A stretch of DNA of 64,000 nucleotides, taken from Halomonas salipaludis (GTDB taxonomy: Bacteria; Pseudomonadota; Gammaproteobacteria; Pseudomonadales; Halomonadaceae). The notes below the pieces were generated by a model. It ran no database searches. It saw nothing but the letters and a program-made list of their open reading frames with translations, and was not told where the DNA came from. Below are positions 52,700 to 64,000 of the stretch, piece by piece (position 1 is the first letter of the stretch; each line of letters opens with the position of its first letter). Made by a program: the position numbers and the translations under genes. The DNA is taken from positions 434,001 to 498,000 of the forward strand of contig NZ_NSKB01000005.1 in NCBI RefSeq assembly GCF_002286975.1. The letters run 5' to 3'.

Positions 52700-54201
52700 G
52701 GTCGTACCCCCGCGGTGGTGGTCGGTGGTGTCGAGACGACCTCGCTGCGTGCCAGCTGGGCGGCGGTGGCCTCGGCGTAGCCGCTGATCGGGCCGGCGAA
52801 CAGCGTCAGCAGCGGCAGGCTGGCGAGCAGCCACAGCACGCCGATGAGCTGCCCGGGGCGTACCCGCTGGTTGCCCGGCTTGCCCTTGTGGCTGGCCCAG
52901 AATAGCACCGAACCGGCCCGCGACAGCGCGATTAGCGCGGCCAGCGTGGCCAGCAGCAGTAGCGCCCACAGCCACAGGCCCTGCTCGCTCCCCGCCGCCT
53001 GCAGCAGCCATAGCTTGCCCAGTGCGCCGGACAGCGGCGGCAGGCCGACCATGCCGATGGCGGCGACCATGAATAGCCCGCCGAGCAGGCGCTGCTGATT
53101 CAGGCGCCGCCCGCATACCAGCCGTGTACCGGCCTGGCCGCGCTGGCGGTCGATCAGCTCGGCGATCAGGAACAGCGCGGCGGCGACCAGCGTCGAGTGC
53201 ACCAGATAATAGAGCAGCGCCGCGTCGCTGGCGTGCTGGCCCATGCCGACGGCCGCCAGCAGGGCCCCCACCGAGACCAGTACCAGGTAGGCGACCAGCA
53301 TGCGCAGGTCGCGGGCGCCCAGCGCACCTAGCGTAGCCAGTGCCAGGGTCGCCAGGCCGGTGACCCACAGCCAGGTCTGGACCGGCGCACTGGCGGGTGT
53401 GCCGGCAAAGATCAGCGACTCCACGCGCAGCAGCGCATAGACACCGACCTTGGTCATGATCGCGAACAGCGCGGCCACCGGGGCCGGCGCGGCGGCATAG
53501 GTGCGCGGCAGCCAGAAGTACAGCGGCAGCGCCGCGGCCTTGAGGCTGAACACCACCACCAGCAGCAGCGCGCCGGTGGTGGCCAGCGCCGCCCGGTCGC
53601 CGTCCAGCGCCGCCATGCGCTGGCCCATGTCGAGCATGTTGAGGGTGCCGGTGGCGCCGTAGAGCACGCCCAGGGCGACCAGGAACAGTGCCGAGCCGAT
53701 CAGGTTGAGCACCACGTAGTGCAGGCCGGCGCCTACCCGTGCCTTGCCGCCGCCGTGCATCAGCAGCGCGTAGGAGGCCAGCAGCAGGATCTCGAAGAAC
53801 ACGAACAGGTTGAACAGGTCGCCGGTCAGAAAGGCGCCGTTGAGCCCCATTAGCTGCAGCTGAAAGAGGCCGTGGAAGTGGCTGTCCTGGGCGTCCTCGC
53901 CGGAGCAGGCGAAGGTCACGCAGCCCAGCGCCAGCACCGCGGTGAGCAGCACCATCAGCGCCGCCAGGCGATCGAGAGTCAGGGCGATGCCGAACGGTGC
54001 CTGCCAGTTGCCCAGCGCATAGTGATAGACCTCGTCGCTGCCGGCCAGCTGCAGCAGCAGTGTGGCAAGCGCGACCAGCAGCAGCGTGGCGACAGTGCTG
54101 ATCAGGCGCTGGCGCGCGTCGTCGAGGCGCAGGCCGAGCAGAACCAGTGCGGCCAGCATCGGCAGCAGGATCGGTAGGATCGGCAGGTGCTGGGCGATCA
54201 T
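52696..54201 (-). CDS. mrpD: Mrp antiporter subunit D, system 1
   Basis: The protein has 501 residues with about 14 membrane helices, homologous to the proton-pumping subunits of complex I (NuoN/L). Landmarks are GDLFNLFVFFEILLLASYAL with the key Glu, FSLKAAALPLYFWLPRTYAA with the key Lys, and LYYLVHSTLVAAALFLIAEL. It forms one of the ion channels of the multi-subunit Na+/H+ antiporter. The tail beyond 480 is hydrophilic. Confidence 0.95.
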   Translation of the reverse strand: MIAQHLPILPILLPMLAALVLLGLRLDDARQRLISTVATLLLVALATLLLQLAGSDEVYHYALGNWQAPFGIALTLDRLAALMVLLTAVLALGCVTFACSGEDAQDSHFHGLFQLQLMGLNGAFLTGDLFNLFVFFEILLLASYALLMHGGGKARVGAGLHYVVLNLIGSALFLVALGVLYGATGTLNMLDMGQRMAALDGDRAALATTGALLLVVVFSLKAAALPLYFWLPRTYAAAPAPVAALFAIMTKVGVYALLRVESLIFAGTPASAPVQTWLWVTGLATLALATLGALGARDLRMLVAYLVLVSVGALLAAVGMGQHASDAALLYYLVHSTLVAAALFLIAELIDRQRGQAGTRLVCGRRLNQQRLLGGLFMVAAIGMVGLPPLSGALGKLWLLQAAGSEQGLWLWALLLLATLAALIALSRAGSVLFWASHKGKPGNQRVRPGQLIGVLWLLASLPLLTLFAGPISGYAEATAAQLARSEVVSTPPTTTAGVRP

Positions 54202-54538
54202 CGCGGTGGCTCCTCGTCGCCCTGCTTGCCGTCGACGTGGTCGTTGCCCAGTTCGCTACGCGCGCGAATCGCCAGGATCACCATGAAGGCGGTCATGGCG
54301 AAGCCGATCACGATGGCAGTCAGCACCAGCGCCTGGGGTAGCGGGTCGCTGGGCGACAGCGACTCGCCGATCACCGGGGCGGCGTGGGTGTTGAGCCCGC
54401 CCATCGAGAACAGGAACAGGTTGACCGCATAGGAGAGCAGCGTCAGGCCGACGATCACCGGGAAGGTGCGGCCGCGCAGCATCAGGAACAGCCCGCAGGC
54501 GGTCAGGGTGCCGACCACCGCGGCGAAGAGCGCTTCCA

Positions 54539-54539
<1 letters not shown>
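54198..54539 (-). CDS. mrpC: Mrp antiporter subunit C, system 1
   Basis: The protein has 113 residues with three helices, homologous to NuoK. GLFLMLRGRTFPVIVGLTLL and [20 protein letters not shown] are the MrpC signatures. The mrpAB stop and this ATG share one base (TAATG). Confidence 0.95.
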
Positions 54540-57331
<2,792 letters not shown>

Positions 57332-57657
57332 CGAGAATCGGTCCCGTCGCAGCGGGGCACGCACGGGGCGTTGCCATGCGGGTTATTGTCGTGGCGTGGC
57401 GACGCTGTCGTTCAGCGCGTCAGGCGATAAAACTCCAGCAAAAACAGGGGGTAAACGCGGAAGGAGGGGAGCTCTTCAGACGCGATGGACCGCTATTTCT
57501 TGCCAACTATCACATTGATTCTATAGGCTTTACTTCCATCATTGTAGGCTTGCATGTCGCCCCGCAGTTAACCATTAGGCGTAGGATATTTATATCGTTG
57601 CGCCATCTGCCGTCCTGCGAGCGCGGGTGACGACGACCACAAGGAGAGACCCGCGTT
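57332..57657. other. Shared divergent control region of the two Mrp operons
   Basis: The 326 bases between the two mrpA genes carry both promoters. The part 57500-57600 is A+T rich. I see no long palindrome or riboswitch-like structure, and no gene. Confidence 0.5.
57568..57596 (+). promoter_or_regulatory. Candidate promoter of Mrp system 2
   Basis: TTAACC (57568-57573) and TATATC (57591-57596) are 17 bases apart; the leader would be about 55 bases. Each box matches four of six consensus positions. Confidence 0.35.
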
Positions 57658-59994
57658 ATGCAACTAGCCGTGCTTTCAGGCTTCGTGCTGGCCGCTTTCG
57701 CCCCGCTGCTGCAACGCTGGTGCGGTGCACGAACCAGCCTGGTGCTTGCGCTCTATCCTGCCGCCCTGGCGCTGTGGCTGTTGACCCAGCTACCGGCGGT
57801 AATGGGCGGCGAGGTGCTGGTGTTCAGCCTGGAGTGGGTGCCGGCGCTGGGCATGAGCCTGACCTTCCTGCTCGACGGTCTGTCGATGCTGTTTGCGCTG
57901 CTGATCACGGTGATCGGTGCCTTCGTGTTGATCTATGCCGGCGGCTATCTCAAGGGCCACCCCGACCTGGTGCGCTTCCACGTGGTGATCGTCGCCTTCA
58001 TGGTGTCGATGCTGGGGTTGGTGCTCGCCGATGGCCTGATGACACTGTTCGTGTTCTGGGAATTGACCAGCATCACCTCCTATCTGCTGATCGGCTTCAA
58101 TCACACCGACCTCGAGGCACGCAAGTCGGCCCGCCAGGGGCTGTTCGTCACCGTCGGCGGTGGCCTGGCGCTGATGGCGGGGCTGGTGATGCTGGCGATT
58201 GCCGGCGACAGCTGGTCGCTGCAGGAGCTACTCAACGGCGGCGACGTGCTGCGCGAGCATGCTCTCTACCTGCCGATGCTGCTGTGCCTGCTGGGCGGCG
58301 CCTTCACCAAGTCGGCGCAGTTTCCGTTCCACTTCTGGCTGCCCAACGCCATGGCCGCCCCGACGCCAGTGTCGGCCTATCTGCACTCGGCGACCATGGT
58401 CAAGGCCGGCATCTACCTGCTGGCGCGGCTGCACCCCGGACTCGGCGGCACCGAGCTGTGGATCGGCATCCTCTCGGTGGTTGGTGCCCTGACCATGTTC
58501 ACCGGCGCCTTCCTGGCGCTGCGGCATACCAACATCAAGAAGCTGCTGGCCTACTCGACGATCATGGCGCTGGGCACCTTGACCATGCTATTGGGCATCG
58601 GCACCGAAGGTGCGCTGATCGCCTTCGTCACCTTCCTGCTGGCTCACTCGCTGTACAAGGGGGCGCTGTTCATGGTGGCCGGTATCCTCGACCACGAGAC
58701 CGGCACCAAGGATGTCACCGCCATGGGCGGGCTGCGCCGGCTGATGCCGGTCACCGCGCTGGTGGCTTGCATTTCGGCGCTGTCGTTGGCCGGGGTGCCG
58801 CCGCTGTTCGGCTTCATTGGCAAGGAGTTGATGTTCGAGTCGGTGCTCGACGCCGGCAGTTTCCGTGCCATCATCTTCCTGCTCAGCTTTGCGGCGGCGA
58901 TCTTCACCATCGCCGTGGCGGCCATCGTGGTGCTGCGGCCGTTCTTCGGCGAGCGCCGCGAAACGCCCAAGGCGGCCCATGAGGCGCCCAGCTCGATGCT
59001 CGCCGGACCGGTGGGACTGGCGACGCTGACGCTGGCATTCGGCCTGCTGCCGGTACTGGCCGGTACCGGCCTGCTTACCGCGGCGGCTTCAGCGGTGGCC
59101 GGCGAGCCGCTGACGGTGTCGCTGTCGCTGTGGCATGGCATCAACCTGCCGCTGATCATGTCGCTGGTCAGCCTGGCGCTGGGCTACCTGCTGTTCCGCC
59201 ACTGGGATCGGGTGCGTGGCAACCTGGCGCGTCTCGACCCGCTGTTCGCCCACGGCCCCGAGGCCGGCTACGAAAACCTGATGGATGGCATCGTGCGGGT
59301 CTCCGAGTGGCAGACTCGGGTGCTGCAGAACGGCTATATGCGTAACTACATCATGGTCATGGTGGTGGTGCTGATCGCCCTGGTGGGCAATTCGCTGCTG
59401 CTGCGCCATGCGCCCGAGTTCGCCATCAGTCTCGACGTGCAGTTCCACGAGGCGGTGGTGGCTGGGCTGATGGTATCGGGGGCGCTGTTCGCCTGCATCT
59501 CGCGCTCGCGGCTGGCAGCAGTGGCCTCGGTGGGCATCATGGGCTTCTGTATCGCGCTGACCTTCATCCTGTTCAGTGCCCCGGACCTGGGCATCACCCA
59601 GCTGCTGGTCGAGACCCTGACCGTGATCCTGTTGATCCTGGTGTTGTTCCGGCTGCCGCGCTTCGCCAGCCTGTCGACGCCGCTGGAGCGGGTCCGCGAC
59701 CTGGTGGTGGCGGGCTCGATGGGGGTGCTGATCATGCTGCTGATCCTCACCGTGGTGGCCAGCAACCAGTTCGTGCCGGTGTCCGGCTACATGATCGAGA
59801 ACAGCGTGCCGCTGGCCCATGGACGCAATATCGTCAACGTGATCCTGGTCGACTACCGTGCGCTGGATACGCTGGGCGAGATCTTCGTGCTGGCGCTGGC
59901 GGCGATCGGCGTGATCGCGATGCTCAAGCTACGCGCACCCAAGCCCGAGCCCAAGGGCGCGGGCAAGGGAGCCAAGGAGTCTGCCGATGGTTAA
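57658..59994 (+). CDS. mrpA: Mrp antiporter subunit A, system 2
   Basis: The protein has 778 residues. [20 protein letters not shown] and [20 protein letters not shown] carry the key Glu and Lys. The MrpA-specific end has [20 protein letters not shown] and [20 protein letters not shown], after which it stops with a hydrophilic tail and no MrpB domain. It is thus the unfused counterpart of the system 1 protein. AAGGAGAGA precedes the ATG. It overlaps mrpB by 8 bases. Confidence 0.95.
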   Translation: MQLAVLSGFVLAAFAPLLQRWCGARTSLVLALYPAALALWLLTQLPAVMGGEVLVFSLEWVPALGMSLTFLLDGLSMLFALLITVIGAFVLIYAGGYLKGHPDLVRFHVVIVAFMVSMLGLVLADGLMTLFVFWELTSITSYLLIGFNHTDLEARKSARQGLFVTVGGGLALMAGLVMLAIAGDSWSLQELLNGGDVLREHALYLPMLLCLLGGAFTKSAQFPFHFWLPNAMAAPTPVSAYLHSATMVKAGIYLLARLHPGLGGTELWIGILSVVGALTMFTGAFLALRHTNIKKLLAYSTIMALGTLTMLLGIGTEGALIAFVTFLLAHSLYKGALFMVAGILDHETGTKDVTAMGGLRRLMPVTALVACISALSLAGVPPLFGFIGKELMFESVLDAGSFRAIIFLLSFAAAIFTIAVAAIVVLRPFFGERRETPKAAHEAPSSMLAGPVGLATLTLAFGLLPVLAGTGLLTAAASAVAGEPLTVSLSLWHGINLPLIMSLVSLALGYLLFRHWDRVRGNLARLDPLFAHGPEAGYENLMDGIVRVSEWQTRVLQNGYMRNYIMVMVVVLIALVGNSLLLRHAPEFAISLDVQFHEAVVAGLMVSGALFACISRSRLAAVASVGIMGFCIALTFILFSAPDLGITQLLVETLTVILLILVLFRLPRFASLSTPLERVRDLVVAGSMGVLIMLLILTVVASNQFVPVSGYMIENSVPLAHGRNIVNVILVDYRALDTLGEIFVLALAAIGVIAMLKLRAPKPEPKGAGKGAKESADG

Positions 59995-60418
59995 GTCGGG
60001 TACCATCATTCTGAATACCGCCGCACGGCTGCTGATGCCGCTGCAGCTGCTGTTCTCGGTGTTCCTGCTGCTGCGCGGCCACGACGAGCCGGGCGGCGGC
60101 TTCATCGCCGGCCTGGTGGCGGCGGGCGCCTTCATCCTCTACCTGTTCGCCTTCGGGGTGACGGCGACCAAGGAAGTGCTGCGCATGGTCGACCCCCGCG
60201 ACCTGATCGGCCTGGGGCTGCTGCTGGGCACGCTGTCGATCCTGCCGGCCTGGTTCGTGGGTGAGGCGTTCTTCACCGCCCAGTGGTGGGAGATTCCGGG
60301 TATCGACTTCAAGGCATCGACGCCGCTGATCTTCGATATCGGCGTCTACCTGGCGGTGCTCGGCACCCTGCTGGCGGCGATCATGACGCTGATGGAGGTG
60401 GACAAGGATGAGCCCTGA
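59987..60418 (+). CDS. mrpB: Mrp antiporter subunit B, system 2
   Basis: The protein has 143 residues with four helices. [20 protein letters not shown] is the MrpB signature, and [17 protein letters not shown] is the last helix. Translation is coupled to mrpA. Confidence 0.95.
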   Translation: MVKSGTIILNTAARLLMPLQLLFSVFLLLRGHDEPGGGFIAGLVAAGAFILYLFAFGVTATKEVLRMVDPRDLIGLGLLLGTLSILPAWFVGEAFFTAQWWEIPGIDFKASTPLIFDIGVYLAVLGTLLAAIMTLMEVDKDEP

Positions 60419-60463
60419 TCCCGTGACGCCGACGATTCACACGCCGACTCTTCAGGAGGTGCC

Positions 60464-60811
60464 ATGGAACCGCTGATGGCGCTCGCCATAGGCCTGCTCT
60501 ACGCCACCGCGATCTACATGATGCTGCGGCGCTCGATCGTCAAGCTGGTGATCGGCCTGATGCTGCTGTCCAACGCCGCCAACCTGCTGATCTTTACCTC
60601 GGCAGGGATGACCCGCGGCGCGCCGCCGTTGATTCCCGAAGGCGCCCTGGCGCCGGCCGGCCAGGTGGCCGACCCCTTGCCCCAGGCACTGGTGCTGACG
60701 GCGATCGTGATCGCCTTCGGCGTGCTGGCCTTCGCCGTGGTACTGATTCGCCGCGCCTATGAAATCGTCAAGGCCGATGATCTGGACAAGATGAAGGATA
60801 CCGACACGTGA
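60464..60811 (+). CDS. mrpC: Mrp antiporter subunit C, system 2
   Basis: The protein has 115 residues, NuoK-like, with three helices. [20 protein letters not shown] and [20 protein letters not shown] match subunit C of system 1. CAGGAGG precedes the ATG. The only gap of note (45 bases) in the operon is just before it. Confidence 0.95.
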   Translation: MEPLMALAIGLLYATAIYMMLRRSIVKLVIGLMLLSNAANLLIFTSAGMTRGAPPLIPEGALAPAGQVADPLPQALVLTAIVIAFGVLAFAVVLIRRAYEIVKADDLDKMKDTDT

Positions 60812-62370
60812 GGCCTGAAGTCGCACTCCCCGTTATCATTCCGCTGCTGTCCGGTGCGGTATCGCTGCTGTTCTGGCGCTCGCGCCCCATGCAGCGCTTC
60901 ATCGCCGTGGCGGGTACCCTGGCGCTGCTGGTGGTTGGCCTGTGGCTGATCACCAGCGTCTCCCGCGAGGGCTATGTGGTCATCCACATGGGCAGCTGGC
61001 AGGCCCCCTACGGGATCAGCCTGGTGGCCGACATGCTCAGCGCGATCATGATCCTGCTGACCGGCATCATCGGCCTGGGGCTGGCAATTTATTCGCTGGC
61101 CTCCACCGGCCCCAATCACGAGAAGTTCGGCTTCTATCCGCTGATGCATCTGCTGCTGGCGGGGGTGGCCGGGGCCTTTCTGACCGGCGACATCTTCAAC
61201 CTCTACGTGTGGTTCGAGGTAATGCTGGTGGCCTCCTTTGCGCTGTTGATCCTTGGCGGCGAGAAGGCGCAGATGGAGGGCGCGATCAAGTACGTGACCC
61301 TCAACTTGCTGGCCTCGGTGATCTTCCTCACTGCCATCGGCCTTCTCTACGGCATGGTCGGCACCCTCAACATGGCCGATGTCGGCCAGCGCCTGGCCGA
61401 AGCCGAGAACCAGGGCATGGTCGAGGTGCTGGCGGTGATGTTCATGATCGCCTTCGGCATCAAGGCCGCGGCCTTTCCGCTGTTCTTCTGGCTGCCGGCC
61501 TCCTATCACACCCCGCCGGTGGCGGTGTCGGCGCTGTTCGCCGGGCTGTTGACCAAGGTCGGGGTCTACTCGCTGTTCCGCGTGTTCACGCTGATGTTCG
61601 ACCAGACCATGGATTATGTGCAGGACATCCTGCTGTGGGGCGCGGCCTTGACCATGGTCACCGGGGTGCTGGGAGCGGCGGCGCAGTACGAGTTCCGGCG
61701 CATCCTGTCGTTCCATATCGTCAGCCAGATCGGCTACATGATCCTGGGGCTGGCGCTGTTTACGCCGCTGGCGCTGGCCGGCGGGATCTTCGCGGTGATG
61801 CACAACATCATCGTCAAGACCAACCTGTTCCTGATCAGCGGCATTACCCACCGGCTGCAGGGCACCTACCAGCTCAAGAAGATGGGCGGGCTGTTCAAGG
61901 AACGGCCGTGGCTGTCGGTGGCGTTCTTCCTGTCGGCCTTCTCGCTGGCCGGGGTGCCGCCGCTGTCGGGCTTCTTCGCCAAGTTCGTGATCGTGCGTGC
62001 CGGCATCGAGGCCGAGGCCTATGTGGTCACTGCGGTTGCGCTGGCGGTGGGCCTGATGACCCTGTATTCGATGGTCAAGATCTGGAACGAGGTATTCTGG
62101 AAGAAACTGCCCGAGGACAACCTGGTGCCGGAAGCCTCTACGCCCAGCGGCGACGAGGGGCGCCTGGTCAAGAGCTCGTTGGGACTGATGTACCTGCCGG
62201 TGGCGATCCTGGCGCTGTTCACGGTGCTGATCGGGGTCTTCGCCCAGCCACTGATGGAGATGATGCTGATGGCCGGCGAACAGCTGATGAATTCCCAGGG
62301 CTACATCGACGCGGTGCTGGGCGACGATCAGGATGTGCTGTTGCGTGAAGCCCTGGAGGTGAATCCATGA
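60808..62370 (+). CDS. mrpD: Mrp antiporter subunit D, system 2
   Basis: The protein has 520 residues from a GTG start that overlaps the mrpC stop (GTGA). [20 protein letters not shown] has the key Glu, and [20 protein letters not shown] has the key Lys. It is more divergent from the system 1 MrpD than a recent duplicate would be (for example the loop after helix 14 is different and longer). Confidence 0.95.
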   Translation: MRPEVALPVIIPLLSGAVSLLFWRSRPMQRFIAVAGTLALLVVGLWLITSVSREGYVVIHMGSWQAPYGISLVADMLSAIMILLTGIIGLGLAIYSLASTGPNHEKFGFYPLMHLLLAGVAGAFLTGDIFNLYVWFEVMLVASFALLILGGEKAQMEGAIKYVTLNLLASVIFLTAIGLLYGMVGTLNMADVGQRLAEAENQGMVEVLAVMFMIAFGIKAAAFPLFFWLPASYHTPPVAVSALFAGLLTKVGVYSLFRVFTLMFDQTMDYVQDILLWGAALTMVTGVLGAAAQYEFRRILSFHIVSQIGYMILGLALFTPLALAGGIFAVMHNIIVKTNLFLISGITHRLQGTYQLKKMGGLFKERPWLSVAFFLSAFSLAGVPPLSGFFAKFVIVRAGIEAEAYVVTAVALAVGLMTLYSMVKIWNEVFWKKLPEDNLVPEASTPSGDEGRLVKSSLGLMYLPVAILALFTVLIGVFAQPLMEMMLMAGEQLMNSQGYIDAVLGDDQDVLLREALEVNP

Positions 62371-62840
62371 CCGGTGCGATCTGGAACCTGCTGCTGGCGC
62401 TGGCCTGGGTCATCCTGGGCGGCGAGTTCACCGGTATCAATCTGGTGGTGGGGCTGGTCTTCGGCTACATCACGCTGGTGCTGATCGAACCCCAGGTCGA
62501 TGCACTCAAGGGCTACCCGGGGCGGATACCGCGGATCCTGATGTTTATCGGCTTCTTCATCAAGGAGTTGATTCTGGCCAACCTGCGGGTGGCCTTCGAT
62601 ATCCTGACCCCGCCTTGGCACATGCAGCCGGGGGTGATCGCGATGCCGCTCAAGGCCGAGACCGAACTCGAGATCACCATGGTGGCCAACCTGATTTCGC
62701 TAACCCCGGGGACCCTGAGCCTGGATGTCTCCGATGACAAGCGGGTGCTCTACATTCACGCCATGTTCCTCGATAACGAGGAGGAGCTGCGGCAAAGCCT
62801 GCAAGAGATGGAGAGCCGGGCGCTGGCGCTGTTCCGCTGA
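62367..62840 (+). CDS. mrpE: Mrp antiporter subunit E, system 2
   Basis: The protein has 157 residues. VANLISLTPGTLSLDVSDDK and LYIHAMFLDNEEEL are the MrpE marks. ATG overlaps the mrpD stop. Confidence 0.94.
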   Translation: MTGAIWNLLLALAWVILGGEFTGINLVVGLVFGYITLVLIEPQVDALKGYPGRIPRILMFIGFFIKELILANLRVAFDILTPPWHMQPGVIAMPLKAETELEITMVANLISLTPGTLSLDVSDDKRVLYIHAMFLDNEEELRQSLQEMESRALALFR

Positions 62841-62867
62841 CCGTTCGACGCCCTGTGAGGAGTGACC

Positions 62868-63137
62868 TTGGATACCGTGATTCTGATAAGTCAGGTGCTG
62901 ATGGGCCTGGCGATGATACTCGCCTTCGTACGCCTGGTGCGTGGCCCCAGCCTGCCCGACCGCGTCGTGGCGCTGGAGCTGTTCGCCAGCATCATCGTTG
63001 GTCTGGTCGGCGTGCATGCGATCAGCTCCGACCTGTCGAGCTTTCTCGATGCGGCGATCGTCATCGCGCTGATGGCGTTTCTGTCCGCCATCGGCTTCGC
63101 GCGCTTTCTGGAACGTGGAGGACCCCGCGATGATTGA
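62868..63137 (+). CDS. mrpF: Mrp antiporter subunit F, system 2
   Basis: The protein has 89 residues from a TTG start, equal in length to the system 1 subunit. GAGGAG lies 5 bases before the TTG; an in-frame GTG 6 bases earlier overlaps that site and is unlikely. VRLVRGPSLPDRVVALELFA is the signature loop. Confidence 0.93.
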   Translation: MDTVILISQVLMGLAMILAFVRLVRGPSLPDRVVALELFASIIVGLVGVHAISSDLSSFLDAAIVIALMAFLSAIGFARFLERGGPRDD

Positions 63138-63534
63138 AGTGATCAAGGGCACGTTTATCATCGTCGGCGCGCTGTTCATGCTGCTGGCATCGCTGGGTAT
63201 CCTGCGCCTGCCGGACCTGCTGACGCGCATGCACGCCACCACCAAGGCGGCGGCCCTGGGGGTGATCCTGGTGATGCTGGCGGTCGCCATGCACTTCGCC
63301 GAAGTCGGCGTGGTGGCACGCGCCTTCGCCATCATCACCTTCATCCTGATGACCGCACCGGTGGCTGCCCACGTGATCGGTCGCGCCGGCTACTTCGTCG
63401 GCTCCAAGCTGTGGAGTGGCACGGTCAAGGATGAGCTCAAGCCCAACTACGACCCATTGACGCACGAGCTCAAGAGTGGCCTCGAGACCGAGGCCAACGC
63501 CGCCCGGCAGCCCAAGAATACTGACAAACCCTGA
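63130..63534 (+). CDS. mrpG: Mrp antiporter subunit G, system 2
   Basis: The protein has 134 residues. LGILRLPDLLTRMHATTKAA and LMTAPVAAHVIGRAGYF are MrpG marks, with three helices. The ATG overlaps the mrpF stop by 8 bases. The tail is hydrophilic. Confidence 0.94.
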   Translation: MIEVIKGTFIIVGALFMLLASLGILRLPDLLTRMHATTKAAALGVILVMLAVAMHFAEVGVVARAFAIITFILMTAPVAAHVIGRAGYFVGSKLWSGTVKDELKPNYDPLTHELKSGLETEANAARQPKNTDKP

Positions 63535-63555
63535 AAGAGGACGAGCATGCGGCTA

Positions 63556-63587
63556 CAACAGGGCCACCCGGCAGGGTGGCCCTGTTG
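63556..63587 (+). terminator. Terminator of Mrp system 2
   Basis: A perfect 13-bp stem, CAACAGGGCCACC/GGTGGCCCTGTTG, encloses a 6-base loop 21 bases after the mrpG stop. A T run appears only about 17 bases later. Confidence 0.7.
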
Positions 63588-63724
63588 CGTTGGGGGCAAG
63601 GCTGTCTTTTTATGTACATGGGGTGTAGATTTATATCACTGTTGTATAGGTGTTGGGTATGTAGGCACCGAGGCCCGCCTGCTTCAGGCGGCCAGTCCAT
63701 CGGGCACCCCGGGTGCAAGCGAGT
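63588..63724. other. Promoter region of the DUF2256-photolyase pair
   Basis: This is an A+T rich stretch with TGTACATGGGGTGTAGAT and TTGTATAGG. TTGTATA also occurs in the promoter of the other photolyase (minus strand near 50255). No gene. Confidence 0.4.
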
Positions 63725-63883
63725 ATGAGCATGCGTCGATCCGCCGATCTGCCAGCCAAGCAGTGTGAGCAGTGCCAGCGCCCTTACCAATGGCGACGCA
63801 AGTGGGCGCGCTGCTGGGACGAGGTGCGCTATTGCAGCGAGCGCTGCCGCCGCGAGGCACGTCTCGCCAGGCGGCTGGCATGA
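63725..63883 (+). CDS. DUF2256 zinc-ribbon-like protein
   Basis: The protein has 52 residues (MSMRRSADLPAKQCEQCQRP onward). Paired Cys in CEQC and CSERC, with PYQWRRKWARCWDEVRYC between them, are the DUF2256 pattern, likely binding zinc. Members usually lie next to cryptochrome or photolyase genes; here the stop overlaps the next ATG (ATGA). It may assist that protein, but this is not established. An ATG 6 bases downstream is an alternative start. Confidence 0.88.
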   Translation: MSMRRSADLPAKQCEQCQRPYQWRRKWARCWDEVRYCSERCRREARLARRLA

Positions 63884-64000
63884 GCTGCGCCGTGGTGTGG
63901 CTGCGTCACGACCTGCGGGTGGCGGACAATCCGCTATTCGGTGCGCTGGATGGCGCAAGCTCGCTGGCCTGTGTCTATGTGCTGGATGCTCGTGAACTGC
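63880..64000 (+). CDS. Photolyase/cryptochrome, N-terminal fragment (runs off the right edge)
   Basis: Forty residues are visible: MSCAVVWLRHDLRVADNPLF is the start of the antenna-binding Rossmann domain (consensus W-R-DLR--DN), followed by ACVYVLDAREL. It is a different subgroup from the FeS type at 48653-50242. DUF2256 association and the N terminus suggest a cryptochrome-DASH-like or class I enzyme; the part that decides is outside the window. Confidence 0.88.
   Translation, partial: MSCAVVWLRHDLRVADNPLFGALDGASSLACVYVLDAREL

Noticed and set aside
63547-63768. A 73-residue plus-strand frame after mrpG
   Set aside because: It begins in the terminator hairpin and has no domain; the real genes nearby are DUF2256 and the photolyase.

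Overview
The window is a high-GC chromosomal segment that looks like a halophilic gammaproteobacterium of the Halomonadaceae (Halomonas or a close relative). This rests on three things: gammaproteobacterial gene orders (rpsF-rpsR-DUF2232-rplI-dnaB, rnr-rlmB, prkA-yeaH-spoVR), very acidic exported proteins, and two complete Mrp-type Na+/H+ antiporter operons. The genus is inferred; no marker gene was searched. I see no transposase, phage gene, CRISPR array or rRNA.

Layout, left to right. (1) 1-2808: the N-terminal part of an alpha/beta hydrolase (minus) and fadH (plus). A long-hairpin repeat lies upstream of fadH, and a second member of the family fills the whole gap after it. (2) 2948-6332: a minus-strand operon for a periplasmic, cysteine-free molybdopterin-domain-like protein, a membrane histidine kinase and a receiver-LuxR regulator. 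(3) 6491-19668: seven plus-strand genes of unknown joint function. They encode a 1798-aa exported protein with two von Willebrand A domains, a transglutaminase-like protein whose nucleophile position appears to be Ser, an exported unknown, a WD40-like exported protein, a polytopic membrane protein, a lipoprotein and a small exported protein. This is the best candidate for an undescribed envelope system. (4) 19965-24763: the PrkA kinase / YeaH / SpoVR stress operon. (5) 24853-30953: HiPIP, Ogt, two small membrane proteins and a caa3-type oxidase (subunit II with cytochrome c; subunits I and III fused). (6) 31203-33007: a stand-alone AsnC-type domain protein, a secreted or anchored nuclease and four tandem tRNA-Leu(CAG) genes. 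(7) 33220-38779: rnr-rlmB and the rpsF ribosomal-protein operon.

(8) 38962-44378: a D-galactonate module (dgoR, dgoD, dgoK, dgoA) followed by a LamB-like porin preceded by two LacI-type operators. (9) 44542-47433: dnaB interrupted in its Walker A motif by a 501-residue intein that carries a LAGLIDADG endonuclease and an extra helix-turn-helix. (10) 47505-51496: two small conserved proteins, a DCC-family thiol oxidoreductase, an FeS-type photolyase and ferrochelatase. (11) 51493-63534: two Mrp operons transcribed away from each other from one 326-bp region; one has A and B fused, the other has them separate. (12) 63725-64000: a DUF2256 protein translationally coupled to the start of a second photolyase/cryptochrome gene.

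How the parts fit: the Mrp systems, the caa3 oxidase and perhaps HiPIP tie into proton/sodium bioenergetics of a salt-loving aerobe. The photolyases suit a light-exposed habitat. The dgo genes and porin form a sugar-acid uptake and catabolism unit. Two kinds of intergenic repeat occur twice each, and both show paired sequence changes that keep their hairpins intact.
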